A stretch of 64,000 nucleotides of DNA from Pilatotrama ljubarskyi (taxonomy: Eukaryota > Basidiomycota > Agaricomycetes > Polyporales > Polyporaceae). The notes beneath the pieces were generated by a model that was not told the origin of the DNA, did not search any database, and saw only the letters and a list, made by a program, of their open reading frames with translations. The stretch covers positions 179,026-243,025 of the forward strand of contig MU277704.1 in assembly GCA_022385805.1 (NCBI GenBank), read 5' to 3'. The translations under genes and the position numbers were made by a program. This document shows, one piece after another, positions 23,868-36,324 of the stretch (position 1 is its first letter; each line of letters begins with the position of its first letter).

Positions 23868-26220
23868 ATGCCTTCAGCCGCACCCAAAAGCGCCAAGAAG
23901 CGTCCAGCGCCCTCTCAAGCCGGCCCCAAGACGAAGAAACCCCACGTCGAGAAGGCCTCCGAGTCTAAGGCAAAAAAGCGCAGCCGACCAGTTACCAGCG
24001 CCGTCCAGGCAGACAGTGCGGAGAGCTCTGAGGATGAGCTCCTCGATGAGATGCAAGAAGACGAGGAAGGGGAGGACGAGCTCCAGGAAGCTGGCGACGA
24101 GATGGAGGTCACCGAATCCGCCAAAAACCCCAACGGTCCGTCGCCTATCGTAGAACGCTTGAGGTGATCTCTACTGACCCTCGGTTTCAGCTGCGCGAGA
24201 ATCGCACAAAGCACAAAAGGCTCTCCTCGAGCAGCGCAAAGCCGCGAAGCCCCATTCTGCCCTGCTAACCGAAGCGAAACGCGCATGGACCCTCGCTCGC
24301 CAGAAAAACCTCTCGAAAGAGGAGCGCACGAAACATATCAACGCTCTCATGGACATCATCCGCGGCAAGGTCAAGGACATTGTATTCAAGCACGACGCTA
24401 GCCGAATCGTACAAACAGTAGTAAAATACGGTGGCCAGAAGGAGCGGAATGAGATCGCGGAGGAGTTGAAGGGCAAGTACCGCGAGCTCGCGCAAAGCAA
24501 GTACTCCAAGGTATGTTCACAAGCACCTATTGTATCGAACACCTAACTGACAGGATACGCGCACAGTTCCTCATCACCAAACTCATCCGTTTCTGCCCTG
24601 CATACCGCGCCCAGATCCTCAGGGAATTCCAGGGACATGTCCTCCGCATGCTCCTCCACCGTGAAGCCTCAAGCGTTCTCGCGGACGCATTCGAACTCTA
24701 CACCAACGCGTACGAGCGATCGCTTCTCCTACGCGACTTCTACGGCAAGGAGGCAAGCTTATTCACCGTTACCGCCGGAAGTGACGAGGAGAAGGAGCGC
24801 TCGAAGAAGGGGCTGAGAGGACTCATGGAAGGCCTGGAAGGTGACCGTAGGAAGCGCGTTCTGGCGTCCTTGAAGGAAAACCTGGTAACTATGTGAGTAA
24901 CGATCTCAGTGCAGATAGCGCGTGCAGCTAACGCCTGCGTTAGCTTCAACAACCCCGACAAGGGCGCAGTTGCGCACGCCATTGTGCATCGCGCAACATG
25001 GGAGTACCTCGCTGCTGTGGCTGAGATTGAGGATGAGGCCGAGGCCGAGAAGCTTCGCCGAGAGATCTTTGAAACGTCAGTTCATATCCGCTCATCCCTT
25101 AGCTCTTGTGCCTGACCTCCATGCAGGTGCCAAGATGTCCTTGCAGAGATGGTGCATACCAAGGATGGCAGCCGCGTCGTACGCGAGTTCATCGCATGGG
25201 GTACCGCAAAGGTGAGTCTGCCTGCCGGCGAGCATAGCGCGGGGTGTTTACTGATTTCCCGTAGGACCGGAAACACATAGTCAAGGCTATCAAGCCTCAC
25301 GTCGAGCGAATGTGCAAGGATGACGAGGCCCAGCTTGTCCTCTTCAGCGCCCTTGATATTATCGAGTACGTTGATCGTTCCATCCTCCATGCCCGCAGTT
25401 GTTCATATCTTCCCCAGTGACACGAAGCTCACAGCCAAGTCCCTCGTATCCGACATCGTCTCCTCCGCGCCCTCATTATACACCTCATCCCAAGGCCGCC
25501 GCTCGATCATCTACCTCATCGCCCCGCGAACACGCAGGCATTTCACGCCAGCGCAAATCGCTACTCTCGCCGAGACGGATCCTATACGCGCAAAGACGAG
25601 CAAAAAAGACGGCACGGTGCGCGCATCTGAGATTCGCAAAGCCGCGAGCGATGGTCTGCTGCAGTGGATCGCAGAGAAGGGCGCGGACGTAGCGAGAGAC
25701 ACAGGCGGCAGCCTTGTCGTCTGCGAGATCATGCTCGAAGCCGACGGCGGTAAGCATTGCTTTGCACTGCACCTCCTGGTTCCTGCGCTAAACTCCCCCT
25801 ATAGACAAATCTGCCGCCTCAGACAACCTCCTCAAAGCGCTTTCCACACCCTACCCGTCCACCGACCCAGCGAACCCCCATCCCATCTCTCTCCCACACA
25901 CGTCCCGCTTATACAAGACCCTTCTCCAAGGCGGACACTTCTCGCACAGCACACGTACAGTCGAGCGGTCCCCCCGATTCTCTGCACGTGAGTTTGCCGT
26001 GCGCTTCGTCCAGCTGGTCGGGCGGGAGATCACCGTCGCAATGGCCAAAGCGGAGGGCGCGTTCGTGGTCGCCGCGCTATGCGAGCAGCTCGCCGAGCAT
26101 GCGGACCTGGAGGAGAGGAAGACGGTGAAGGGCTGGTTCGATGCAAAGACGAGGAACGAGGTGGAGGAGGCGGACGGGAAGGGCGCCAACGTGCTTCTGG
26201 AGAGCTTGAAGAAGCTTTGA
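23868..26220 (+). CDS. PUF6: PUF6-type Pumilio-repeat protein with CPL domain
   Basis: PUF6 is a nucleolar RNA-binding protein of 60S ribosome biogenesis (in yeast it also represses ASH1 mRNA). The start is ATG 23868 (MPSAAPKSAKKRPAPS) with a Lys-rich, then highly acidic N-terminus (SSEDELLDEMQEDEEGEDEL). Puf-like helical repeats follow: ALMDIIRGKVKDIVFKHDAS, IVQTVVKYGGQKERNEIA, FLITKLIRFCPAYRAQIL and GHVLRMLLHREASSVLADAF. Later repeats are CQDVLAEMVHTKDGSRVVRE and AQLVLFSALDIIDDTKL. The C-terminal CPL part (GRRSIIYLIAPRTRRHFTP, SDGLLQWIAEKGADVARD) ends LLESLKKL-stop. Introns are short (about 24136-24189, 24511-24567, 24894-24943, 25076-25125, 25212-25264, 25366-25417 and 25750-25804). The gene is intact. 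Its promoter carries the MITE just described. Confidence 0.93.
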
Positions 26221-26723
26221 AGCCCTAGATTGTAGTACGTATTCCGGGTTCCATGTGGTCTCAGCGTCGATGACATCTCTGCCTGCGAAATCTGGGAGCC
26301 CCACCGCCGGGTGTGGGCCGCCTACATGCTGTTCATCCTCTTGAGCTGCCGCCGTCTTCCACAACTTCGCAGTACAGCCTTCTTCCTTGCGGATACAAGC
26401 GCAACGGGAAGCGCCACTTGGACCTGCGCCCCGGAGCGAGAGTGAGTTAAAGACAGCGATCAAAGCCACCACTGCGACTACGCCTGACACGGGCTCGCAG
26501 CAACCGAGAGCCACTTTGAGTTCGCGTTGTCGGCACAATGGGCGTACGCTTTGTCCCTTCGTACGCTTGGCAAGCTGGCCTAAGCGCTACGCCCGTGCTT
26601 CGACCTGCCCACCTCGGGTATAAAGACGATAGACTTCGGATCACCGAGGCCATACCGTGTCTACTATCCACATAGTCACTCCCTGGATCCCTAGGCGATT
26701 TAGCAACAACAACCGAAGAAACA
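26221..26723. other. Intergenic, no feature seen
   Basis: About 500 bp between PUF6 and the next plus-strand gene. It should hold one 3' UTR and one promoter; no repeat, RNA or exon is evident. Confidence 0.45.
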
Positions 26724-27923
26724 ATGGAAGATTACCCAGCACCCGATCCGCGCTCACTCACCAACTACTTATCTCAAGCCTACCTCCCCCCGCTAATCCT
26801 GGACATTGACCTACCCCAAGTAGAGCAGTACGCGCCAGCGTGGCCGCGAATTCCAGAGCTCGATACGCCTTATACCCGATACATCCAGCGTATCAGGCCG
26901 ATCCCTCTAGGCAAGCTGCAAGACGCAGTCAGGACTTGTGAGTCCCATCTTCATCATTTCCGGTCGATAGCAGCGCTCCAGACTCCTGATCACCACGACC
27001 TCTACAGATTTCGCGGGTTTTGGACGACGCTTCCGCATCGACTGGGACAATGCTCCCCCCGCACTGCCGTGCCCCGGAATCGTCACCCTGGGCAGCTTCG
27101 CCATGGGCCGGTTGGTGATCAACAATGAGAGCGATTTCTATGCCGCGCTGGAGTTTTTCGTGCTGGACACTGCGGCCGAGATCGTGCGCACTATCGAGCG
27201 CCCCCCGTCGGAGCACTTGCACCATTTTAGATGCGTCCACATCGACAGCGCGCGGCACCACAAGGAAGTATGGAGGGTCTACTCAATCGGCCCTTTCATC
27301 CCGGTATGTAGCCTGTTCACGATGCTGCGACGTCCTCTGACAGTCCCTCAGCCCGTTGGTCATTTGCGGCCGGGCATGGTCGTCCTCGCGATTCCTCCGT
27401 GGGAACTAGGTCTGGGAGACTTAGGGGACTTCACATACACCCACAGGGTGAGGACTGCCGTTAGCACCTGTCGTCGACAGCTTACTAATGGTACGCATCG
27501 GCGAACAGTACGGAGAGCGGCAACTCGATAAAGACATCGGTCCCAGACATTGGTCCAATTCGGACAAAGTGTGGGCGATGGTGCGTGGTCTTGATTATAG
27601 CATCGCTCGCCTCCGCTCACTCACGCACAGCTCTACGATTCCTGCCGAGTGAGCGGCTACCGGTGGTTCGCGGTCACAAACTACAAGTACTGGGTGTTCG
27701 GGACCTTCAGTTTGAGTACGTCTTCTTTGGACCTACCGTAACTTCCCATTGCGCCTAACGTGCCGCCACAGGATGGAATGCTGCCGAAGTGACGGAACCA
27801 CTACCCTTCGACCTGACGCGGGACATGACAATCATAGAGATGCTAACCTTCTGGCTTGAATGCTCCCGGAACCAGAGCAAATGTTGGGAATTCGCCGTTG
27901 TGAGTGCAGTCACGTTGGTATAG
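26724..27923 (+). CDS. Orphan protein with several short introns, about 300 residues
   Basis: The start is ATG 26724 (MEDYPAPDPRSLTNYLSQ). Spliced exons continue YAPAWPRIPELDTPYTRYIQ, then FRIDWDNAPPALPCPGIVTL, INNESDFYAALEFFVLDTAA, HHFRCVHIDSARHHKEVW, GMVVLAIPPWELGLG, YGERQLDKDIGP, SGYRWFAVTNYKYWVFGTFS and EMLTFWLECSRN, with a stop at 27921-27923. Introns fall near 26939-27007, 27305-27350, 27448-27509, 27580-27630 and 27718-27772. I do not recognise a characterised domain. The aromatic-rich blocks and the split architecture resemble the many uncharacterised proteins shared among polypore genomes. No signal peptide or membrane span is seen, so it is probably cytosolic or nuclear. Confidence 0.65.
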
Positions 27924-28199
27924 AGCGTCAAAGCCTGACTCACAAGCTCCATAGGATGCTCCGAGTGGGGTTGAGCACTGAACGCACCTAAGTAAACTCA
28001 ATGTGTCTTGATGCTGACGCATCCCCCGCACACTCTTCATGTTCTCTCATGTCTTGTATGATCCCGCTGTATGACGCATGCCCCTATTACGAAGTGCAAT
28101 GATATCCGATACAATTGATGCGTTCAGTCATGCCATGTCGAGAGATTGTACAGCGGAGCCATGTGTCAACCATCAGAGCCTTCTACGCGAGCCTCCACT

Positions 28200-29371
28200 T
28201 CAAGCGTTAGGGGCCAACGCCTGCTGCCAGACGAAGCGTGCGCACTCCTTCACCATCGCCGGGGAGAACTCGTGCCCTACGCCAGGCTCGACGATGACCT
28301 CCTTCACGCCGTTCTGCCCTACATTCAGGCCCTCGACGAAGTCCTTCGCCGACGCCCACGGCACCTTCTTGTCATCCTGGCCGGAGAGTACCAGGATCTT
28401 CTTGCCTAGGAACGGGTTTGACTCGTCCGCAGCGGTGTAAGGCGCCGCGGCCGGGTCCGCGCGGCGAATGAGATCGAGGAGAGACTTCGGGAAGTACGGC
28501 GGGCCAACAGGCAGCTTGTGCGACTTGGCGCGTCTGGACATCAAAGCCAAGTAGTCCGGGCAAGCTACGACGTAAGATTTCAGTGTGCTGCACACTGTCT
28601 AATCCCGTCACCAGCATTTACCGATAATTGGGACGCCGATCCTGACCCTCGGCTCTGCGCGAATTGTCAGCGTGTGCGCAGGCCGAGACGGAGGACCGAT
28701 TGCATACCGTTCCGCAGCACAATCCAGGTTGCGTGACCACCGAGGCTCTTCCCAACGCACAGAAACTGCGAAATCCGGCGCTCCTCGTTCGGAAACAGAT
28801 ACGACGGCAGGAAATCTATGAGGTACGACACATCCTGCGCTGTGCCGGCTACACACATGCATCAGCACAAGCCCAGGCTTCTGACCTGAAGCACGCTCAC
28901 TCTGGATAGCGTACATATCAATGCTATAAGGGGATATCAGAATGTGAAACCCTTTATATCCGATGGCATGCAAGAACTCACGCATGCCGTTGGTTGTTTT
29001 GTTCAGGGTCATCGAACCAGCCCTGGTTCGCGTGCTTGTCCACCAAGCGTTTACCGTGGTTGCGTTGGTCCTACATATCAACGAAGTTAGCAGCCAGGCT
29101 TCCAAACCAGGCGAACACCCACAAAGGTCGCAATATACAAATCCTGCGCCTCCCCATCGAGCTTCTTACGACGCGCATGCACCTCGTCGAATATGCCATT
29201 CACGAACTCGCCCATCTTGAGCGCCGACCCGTTTCGCCCGTGCAGCAGGAACATGATTGCGACGGGTGTGTCTGGCTTCGTCGCCTTGAGCTGCGAGTAC
29301 ACATTCACGGTGATACCTGCGATCACAAAGGTGTGCCTCGTTGGCTCCGGTGCCTTCTTGGAGAACAGCAT
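28200..29371 (-). CDS. Alpha/beta hydrolase (esterase/peptidase-like)
   Basis: The start is ATG 29371 (MLFSKKAPEPTRHTF). The fold is shown by the oxyanion strand MFLLHGRNGSA, IFDEVHARRKKLDGEAQDLY, QRNHGKR, the nucleophile elbow CVGKSLGGHATW (GxSxG with GKSLG) and ACPDYLALMSRR. Next come ILVLSGQDDKKVPW (acid Asp region) and GVGHEFSPAMV (catalytic His), ending QQALAPNA-stop at 28200. The Ser-Asp-His triad is therefore complete. The middle part (DVSYLIDFLPSYLFPNE) is lid-like. Introns are near 28565-28621, 28646-28706, 28849-28910 and others. No signal peptide is seen, so an intracellular enzyme is likely. It may belong to the prolyl-oligopeptidase-related or carboxylesterase groups; the substrate is unknown. 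Confidence 0.82.
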
Positions 29372-30378
29372 CTCGGTTTCAGCGAGGGGTAGGAGTGCTT
29401 CAGATGAAGTGATCGTGGGCTGGTATTTTAGCGTAGCGACAAGATAGACGAGGAAGAGGTTTGCCCCAAAACGCGGTCCCAGTGCATGCTGCTATATACG
29501 CGGCGGAAGCAAAGCGGCTGGGCAAGAATTCAGGCGGCTGACCAGAGTAGGTTGAGGAGCGCCACAACGCTAGTAGTAACTAAGTACGGAGAGCACAGCA
29601 TGCGCATCCGCCCGCAGCGCTCGTCCTCGCTCCGCCCTTCGCACACCGCTCTATCTCCCGGGCCCAGCGTCGAGAAGCACAACTTACTGATTGTCATAGC
29701 CCATACCAAAAGCGCGAAATCCAAGGCGAGACAGCATTGTTCGGTGGTAAACTCCAAGGGTATATACAGTTCAAACTCCAGATTGTACTCATGCGCGAAG
29801 TCGACACGCGCAACCCAGCATTTACCGCAAGCACATATCCAAAGGAAGAATCAAAAGCTCGAAGCCAAAAGGGAATACTGAGGTAAGTATAATTGGGAAG
29901 CGGAGAGAAAATCGTCGCATGTCGTGAGCGGCAGGAGAGGATACATCAGCAGCAGCACCATATTGGAGAAGCCTGGTCCGACACGAAAGCCCGACGTCAC
30001 GGTCATGGCTGCATGCATGAAGGTCAAGCATGAGCACGAAGGCTAAGCGATCTACAACGAGAGGATGAGCGAAGCACTCCGACGTCATCATAGCTCTCGA
30101 GAAGTCAACGTCGCCCGATGTCTAGTCACAGCCAGTCCAGAAACTAGCTGATGCATGTGCATGCCGTCCGTCCGTGCGCGAGAGTCCGTGTTGTGCAGAT
30201 GATCTGTACGTTTTCAAAGTGGGTGGTGATGGTGCGATCTGCCTGTGTATGATCTTGCGATAGCGTCGATGTGGAAAAAGGACAGATCAGAGTATCAAGA
30301 AACCGAAACCAAGGTCCATGCGTCCTTCTCCATTCCGTCTCCGGCCTATATCTCAACCTCTCTCCCCATCATCTGCGG
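29372..30378. other. 1 kb intergenic region
   Basis: Between the hydrolase start and the copper radical oxidase stop, both on the minus strand. It contains the hydrolase promoter and the oxidase 3' UTR. Frames over 100 codons occur but look like chance. No repeat or RNA gene is visible. Confidence 0.4.
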
Positions 30379-32835
30379 TCAATACGGCCCTCGCGCCTGG
30401 TTCGTCGAGACCCTTGGCGCGTTCTGGTGGTAAGGGTCAAACTCCGTGCTCGCTCCCCGCGGATCGTCGTAGTACGGCGAGTTGAGGCTGAGCGTGCTCG
30501 CGTTGGCGCCCCACGTCGTGCTCCCGTTAGCCTGTGATAGCGGCATGAACGCGCTCGAGTCAGAACTCCGTAAACCGCCACCAGCACGGGCGCCTGAGGC
30601 GACTCCGCCCGCCCCCCCAGGCGCCGTGCCCATCGGGTAGGAGAGCGACGACGCCTGTTGGGCGGCCGCGCGCCTCCGCCGTGCCATCCAAATGCCGAAA
30701 CCCGCACCGAGAATGCCGACGGCCGCAATCGCCGCGATGATACCCCCTACGATCGCCCCCGTGTGTGACGACGAGGCGCCATTCTTCGAGTTGTCGTTGT
30801 TACCTGTCGAAGCCGAGCTGCCGCTTCCGGACCCGCTGGCGCCGTCCAGACGTACGCTGGCAGGAAGGACGGAAGCAGCCTTCGTCGGCTGCTGCTCGAT
30901 GTTGCCAGAGCCCACGATGACCCAAGAACCGTTGCTGGGAATGCCGGACATCGTCACGAACAGCATGGCCGGGCCAGGCTGGAACAGATTGGGGTTAGGA
31001 GGCAGCTGAGCGACGTGCAGGGTGATCGAGCCGTCGGTGTTAACGGTGTAGGTGTTGTTCAGCTGCATGGCACGCTGACCCATGTTCATCGCGTGAGTCG
31101 TCCAGCCACCACGGATAAGAACAACGCTGGTGTTGTCAGCGGCATCGTTGGCAGAACCGGAATACGCAGACGCAGGGATGGTGAGGTCGAAGGGGTCGCC
31201 ACCGTAAGAGAGCGTGGACGGCGCGCCAGTGAACGTGGGACGGGTAGGAGCTGCGAAGTACGACGGGTAGAAGACCTCGGCCTGGTAGGTCGTGGGGAAC
31301 ACCGCGGTCGTGTCGACATCGACGTTGGGGTTCGATCCGGCGATAAGAACAGATGCGTCGGGGAGGAGGATAGCAGACGAGTGGTACAGACGGGCGATCT
31401 TCGAGGTGTCGAAGCCAGCAGTCGACCAGCGTTGACCCTTGGGTGCGCGGGGGTTGTAAAGGGCAGGTTGACCGACCGGTGCAGCCGCCAGAGACATGCC
31501 ATACGGCATCTCGAGCGTATTGTAAGTACGAGTGGAATATCCAGCAGTGCCGTTCGCGCCACCGTTTACGACGAGCATGGTGAGATCCGGAAGCGCGATA
31601 AACTGACCCATGGTACGACCAACAGGGAGGTCATCATCCTCGACGTACTCGACCGGAGAGTTGTCGGTGGGTTCAGGGGTGATCGTGTGGCACTTGGAGG
31701 ACGCAGGAATGTCCCAGGTGTCGGCGAAGGGCCACGAATAGTTACCCCACGACCAGTCGTCCATGTAGATACCACCGCAGAAGATGACGGTCGGGGTGTA
31801 GTTGTTCTCGGGCGTCAGAGGAAGCATCGCGTTGGCACCGGAGGCAGGGTAGACACGGACGATTTGGCCAGGCATGTCAGGAAGATCAGTCTCCTCGTTG
31901 GTGAGCGGATCCCACAGGACTATGTGAAGGTGAGCAAGGGCATCTCGCATCAGGACACGTACGCACCGGTTGAGTAGTTGGCCTGCACGAGCATCTTGCC
32001 AGAAGGCATGAGGTAAGTGAGCGCGTACGCGTTCAGACCCGAAGTCTTGATCATGAAATTCATAACTTGCTGCTGCCTGCCGTTCGCGGGGAAGAACTCG
32101 TAGGTAGGGTTGGCGGCGCCACCCTCGGTCTCGGGGTCAAGGTTGGGGTAGTTCCGGTTGATGTAACCACCGTTGGTGAAACCACCGATCAGGACAATAG
32201 TACCATCGCCGAGGGGCTCGGCGGTAGAGTACCAGCGCTGTGACTGCATGGAGAGCAAGGAGGAGTTATCGAACCACTGACAGTCAGGAGAGCTGAAGTC
32301 GTCCGAGCTTGTGCACGGCTTGAGGATACGAATGGCCTTGGTCCCGTCGAAGTCGCCGAACCGGGTGTCATAGAAACCCTGGTGTGGGTTGTTGGGGTAT
32401 GTCTGGTCGGATATGTTGCCGCCAGGGCCGATGGCGGCGTTACCACCGAAAGTGGCAAAGGAGCCGTTGGGCAGGTGCATGCCGGATGCGCAGAAGACGT
32501 TGGTGACGACGCCCATCGTCTCGGCCTTCCGGGAGGCGATGTCGTAGACAGCACCCATCGCAGGGAAGTCACCGAACTTGGCCGCGTTGTTTTCTGACTT
32601 GTCAAGAATATAGACCTTCTCCGGATTGCCCAAGAACATCTTTATAGGAAGGGAGGAGGTTAATCGCTGATGAGAGGCGCGCACAACAGTGAAGAAGCAG
32701 AAGGAGACGCACCATCATCGCGCTGACCTGGGTGTTACCACCATCCTCGAATGAGCCCGCCTTGTGTGTCTGGGCGGCGGCGTATGAGGCCGCTCCCAGA
32801 GAGAGCGCCAGCACCGATAGCTGGCGGCTGATCAT
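30379..32835 (-). CDS. Copper radical oxidase (glyoxal oxidase-like) with C-terminal membrane anchor
   Basis: Copper radical oxidases oxidise aldehydes and alcohols outside the cell and supply H2O2 to lignin peroxidases. The start is ATG 32835 with signal peptide MISRQLSVLALSLGAASYAA, cleaved near AAAQ. Two introns are seen (about 32650-32713 and 31921-31965). The active site is complete by family alignment: Cys in NVFCASGMHLPNG, Tyr in QRWYSTAEPLGDG (the Cys-Tyr crosslink pair), Tyr-His in ARLYHSSAILLPDASV, and His in GGWTTHAMNMGQRAM. AGSNPN is the usual trailing motif. The C-terminal DUF1929-like domain ends around GSGNIEQQP. A Ser/Gly/Asn linker, a hydrophobic span (IVGGIIAAIAAVGILGAGFG) and RRRR follow, then a cytosolic Ser/Gly/Pro tail. 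So this copy should be tethered to the plasma membrane. There are no WSC domains. Confidence 0.94.
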
Positions 32836-34595
32836 GGTGAAAACGAGGTTGAGGGAGGAGGATTAGGACGGCGTAAAACTAGATGGGCGGTCGCTAGGCT
32901 AGAGAGAAGACTATAAGAACCGCTATACTTCTGTGCGTCCTGGCTGGAAAGTCTAAAGGAGAGTGGGGGACAGAAGCGTGCGGACTGTCGTGGTGGTGGT
33001 GGTGGTGGTGGTGAGGGAAAGGGGAGGGAGAGAGACGGACGGGGTGGTAACGTTGACTGTCCGCAGACGCCAGCAATCCTCCTTATACGGCGCCCCGGCC
33101 GCGTGGCAGAGCTTATGTAACCTCCTGCCGAGCGCGCACACCTCCCGGATTTGGAAATGCACCGCATCCACAGATTTCTCTCGGTCGGCCGCGACCTGAG
33201 CTCGACCGCCAGACTTGTCTCCCTCGCAGCCGGCGTTGTCCCACTCCCTCTCGTCGTCGTCGCCACCAGAGGCCCGTTCGCACCGTCCAGCTCGACGAAG
33301 TCCGGACAAGAACAAGAGGTTTCTTGTGCGGTGGGCGCCGGCCGTCGGCAGCAGCCGCAAAATGAAGCCCGGCCTCTTGCGGCCGTGCTCGGCGGGGGGT
33401 ATATTTAGACCGTGTGTGTATGAATAGCAGCTGCCCCGTCAGCGCAGCCTTCCAAAGTACAGTGCACCTGCGACTGCACTTCTCCCTCCAACGCCCGCCC
33501 ATTCCATGTTATGGACGACGCGAAGAATCTCGGAGACGACATGTTTCCAAAACATACTGTACTGTACCCTCTGCCCACTACAAACACCGTCTTTTGCGGG
33601 TCAGGTGCATGGCATCGGCTTGTTCAACATACCACTGTCAACCTTGTCCACCGTGTACCACGAACATGCAGGCTTTGGCACAAACGTTTCGGAAGTGCAC
33701 GTATAATCCCGAGGCGTGCGCGAGAGGCTATGGATTATCCCTCCGCCGCTTCCTCGACACGGGGAGAAACGGACTCGCCGGACATTCCTCCTGTATTCCA
33801 CGCACGGAACTCCTTGACCGCCGTCTGAATCGTCGTCGTCTGCATCTGCTTCTGCGCCCACGCCGAGCCCAGCCGACCATACAAATCTTGACAATCCTCC
33901 ATCCTTGGATCTGTTGACCTTCCAGTCCCCACGAAACCCTCACATCAGTGATGGATCATGGGCGGCGTTTGGCAGCTGTCTCTTGGACACTCTTGCCAAC
34001 CACGATTCCAATCAGATCCGTCGATCCGTCGCAGCCGTGCCCCGCGCTCGGCCTGGGCATGTATCATCTGGGACTCAACCTTAACAGTCACATTCCGCTG
34101 GAGTGCCACGACGATCTGGCACTGTGTACTTATGCTAACTCACCTCCGCCAGCCCGAATCGAATAGCTTGGCCCTTGGTCGCATCGAGAGCGAGAGCGGG
34201 AGCTCCCCCGGGTCGCAGCTGCAGGCGGCTCGCCCGTCCCGTTCGACGTCAACTGCTCCCTTTCTGTATCTGCGATCCGCCTGGTCCTTGAAGGTATCTT
34301 CGTTGCAAGCAATGTCATCTGACGAGAGCAGGGTTAGAAGGTAGCAGAACTCACCTCTGGGAGCCTAGAACAAACCTCTTGAACTCCGCAGGCCATATTG
34401 AGGAGTCCTCGTGTGACCAGCGCGGATGAGCATGGAAGGGAATAGAATAGCGCTACAGTCTACCATACAAAGCCCGATTACAGAAGTACCTACATAGACA
34501 CGATGAGCGAGAAAGCAAGATGCATAGTAAGAGTCAAGAGGCATACGCCCAAGTGGCCAGCGATGAAGCTCGCCCATAAACCCATCCTTCAGCAA
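32836..34595. other. Copper radical oxidase promoter and 1.7 kb gap with possible small exons
   Basis: The first part is the oxidase promoter. It carries a (GTG)n run (ggtggtggtggtggtggt, about 32989-33013). Within 33735-33911 the minus strand could be a last exon (DCQDLYGRLGSAWAQKQMQ, then TAVKEFRAWNTGGMSG and a stop at 33735). Within 34010-34125 a second coding-like stretch reads QIVVALQRNVTVKVESQM after a good CACAG acceptor. I could not join them in one frame with consensus sites, so no gene is called. It may be a small gene with an unusual intron or a decayed one. Confidence 0.25.
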
Positions 34596-36324
34596 CTACT
34601 CCAGCATCGCGACATCATCATACCCCGGCATGCCGCCCCTCCTCCTCTCCCCATTGCCGTTCCCATTCCCGCTTCCATTCCCATTCGGCAACCTCATCAG
34701 CACCTCGGCCCACGCACAGCACATCCCCGCGATACCCTCATACAAGCTATACGGCCTGTCCGGGACCTTCATCTCGCCCTTCTGCGTCATCCCCTGGTAC
34801 CCCGTAGCAAGGTCGGCCAGATGTACCGCGCGCAAGAGCCAGTACTCCTGCTGCAGCTCCTGCGCGCTGTGCGGGCGCCCGCCGTACGGGTCCACTGCCT
34901 CCGACACCGCGAGCAGAGCGTAGACGCTCCCGCTCACTCCATGGCAGAGTCCGACACCCTTCCGCAGAAGCCCGCGCGTGTAAACGAGCTCGCCGGCACG
35001 TTGCATCGCAGCGATTATCGAGGCTCGCAGGGAATCTGACACGGGGCATGTTTTCGGGGATAGGGCCGCGCGCCGCAGGAGCGCGGAGAACAGGATGAGG
35101 AAACCTGTTGCGCCGTGACACCACCTGCTGGAACAGTCAGCGACGATCCTGCAGGAATATGCCATAACAGGTGCCAACGTACTGTATGAGTGCGTCATCG
35201 TAATTTTCATCCACGCCTATGCTCTTGGATTGCGTCTGTGCAGCGGCTCCATTAGAGATGTGAGCCATATGGCGACCAGCCTTTATAGGCCAGTTCCCTA
35301 GCGGATCTTGTATTGCAAGTAACCACTCCACGGTGGAGACTATCTTCGACCAGTGGGGTGAAATGATCTTGGAAGGTGCATGGAGGAGTACGTGCAAGAT
35401 GCCAACTGCGAGAAGCCAGACCCGCGTCAGCGTACCAGGGTCCCGACACAATTCAGACCAACGCACCTGCTCCATGGGCCGCGCCCAGGTACCGCGAGCC
35501 ATGCCACTCCCACATCAGCGACGGTGCCTTGGCCCTCTCGTCCTCGTCCAGCTCCTGCGCGTACCGCTTCGCGCCGAGCCCGCCGCGCCGAATGATGTCA
35601 TCCACGAGCGCCTGGATATTCTCGTCTGAGCAAAGCGAGTCGACTTTCCGCACAACCTTGTCCTTCGGCTTGCCCGCGTGGGTGAGGTAGTCCACCGTGA
35701 GCAGCAGCTCCGACCGCAGCAGCAGCAGTGCATACAGCAGGCCCGCGCGTCCGTACAGAACCTCGCAGCCCTCTTCGTCGAGCTCCTCCGCTAGGGCGAC
35801 TTCGAGTGCGCCCTCGATGAGGTCCGCAGCACCGCGCCAGGTCTCTTGGAGCTCTAGTTCATCGAGGACCTCGGAATCGAGCTTACCGCGACGGGCATGT
35901 TTGTTCGCGGCAGAGTCTGGGTTCTGGCGAAGGTGAAGTTGTCGGACGAGGACGAGGGTAGCTGGGCCGATACTTGTTTCGAGATAGGATACGTGATTGC
36001 CATGGCGCGGTTGATGGAACGGGACGGCGATGAGGGAAGAAGTAGGCGTGCTGGGGAATGATTGTGATGGTATAGCAGCAAAAACGCGCATGTCCATGAT
36101 AATTTCGCCTGGTGTGATGGTCTGTCAGGACAAGGTCTAGGGGTTCCGAAGTAGTACGCACCTGCGCTGCCAACATACACTCTCGGGTTCGAGGAAGGGT
36201 GCCTGTGGACCCTTTGAACGTTCTCGATCAAGGCATCGTGTATCCGGTGTCTGACTGCCTTCAGGTCTGTCGGAGGAGCGTTGGTGTGGGGTATGTATCG
36301 CGATGTAGGGTTTCTCGTGGACAT
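34596..36324 (-). CDS. LanC-like protein (LANCL family)
   Basis: Eukaryotic LanC-like proteins are zinc proteins of the lanthionine cyclase fold that add glutathione to dehydroamino acids in damaged proteins. The start is ATG 36324 (MSTRNPTSRYIPHTN), which matches the RYIPH opening usual in fungal members. VYVGSAG and an intron at about 36162-36123 follow. The alpha-toroid repeats show YGRAGLLYALLLLRSELLL, WHGSRYLGAAHGAGAL, GILHVLLHAP, WLLAIQDPLGNWP, WCHGATGFLILFSALL, VGLCHGVSGSVYALL and YEGIAGMCCAWAEVL. The zinc ligands Cys and Cys-His lie in WCHG and LCHG. The protein ends with a Gly-Asn repeat (NGNGSGNGNGNG) and YDDVAMLE-stop. Later introns lie near 35470-35410 and 35175-35130. All expected metal ligands are visible. 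Confidence 0.88.

Noticed and set aside
33414..33917. 167-codon plus-strand frame upstream of the copper radical oxidase
   Set aside because: Cys/Arg-rich without any conserved block and in the promoter of a divergent gene; no splicing or homology support.
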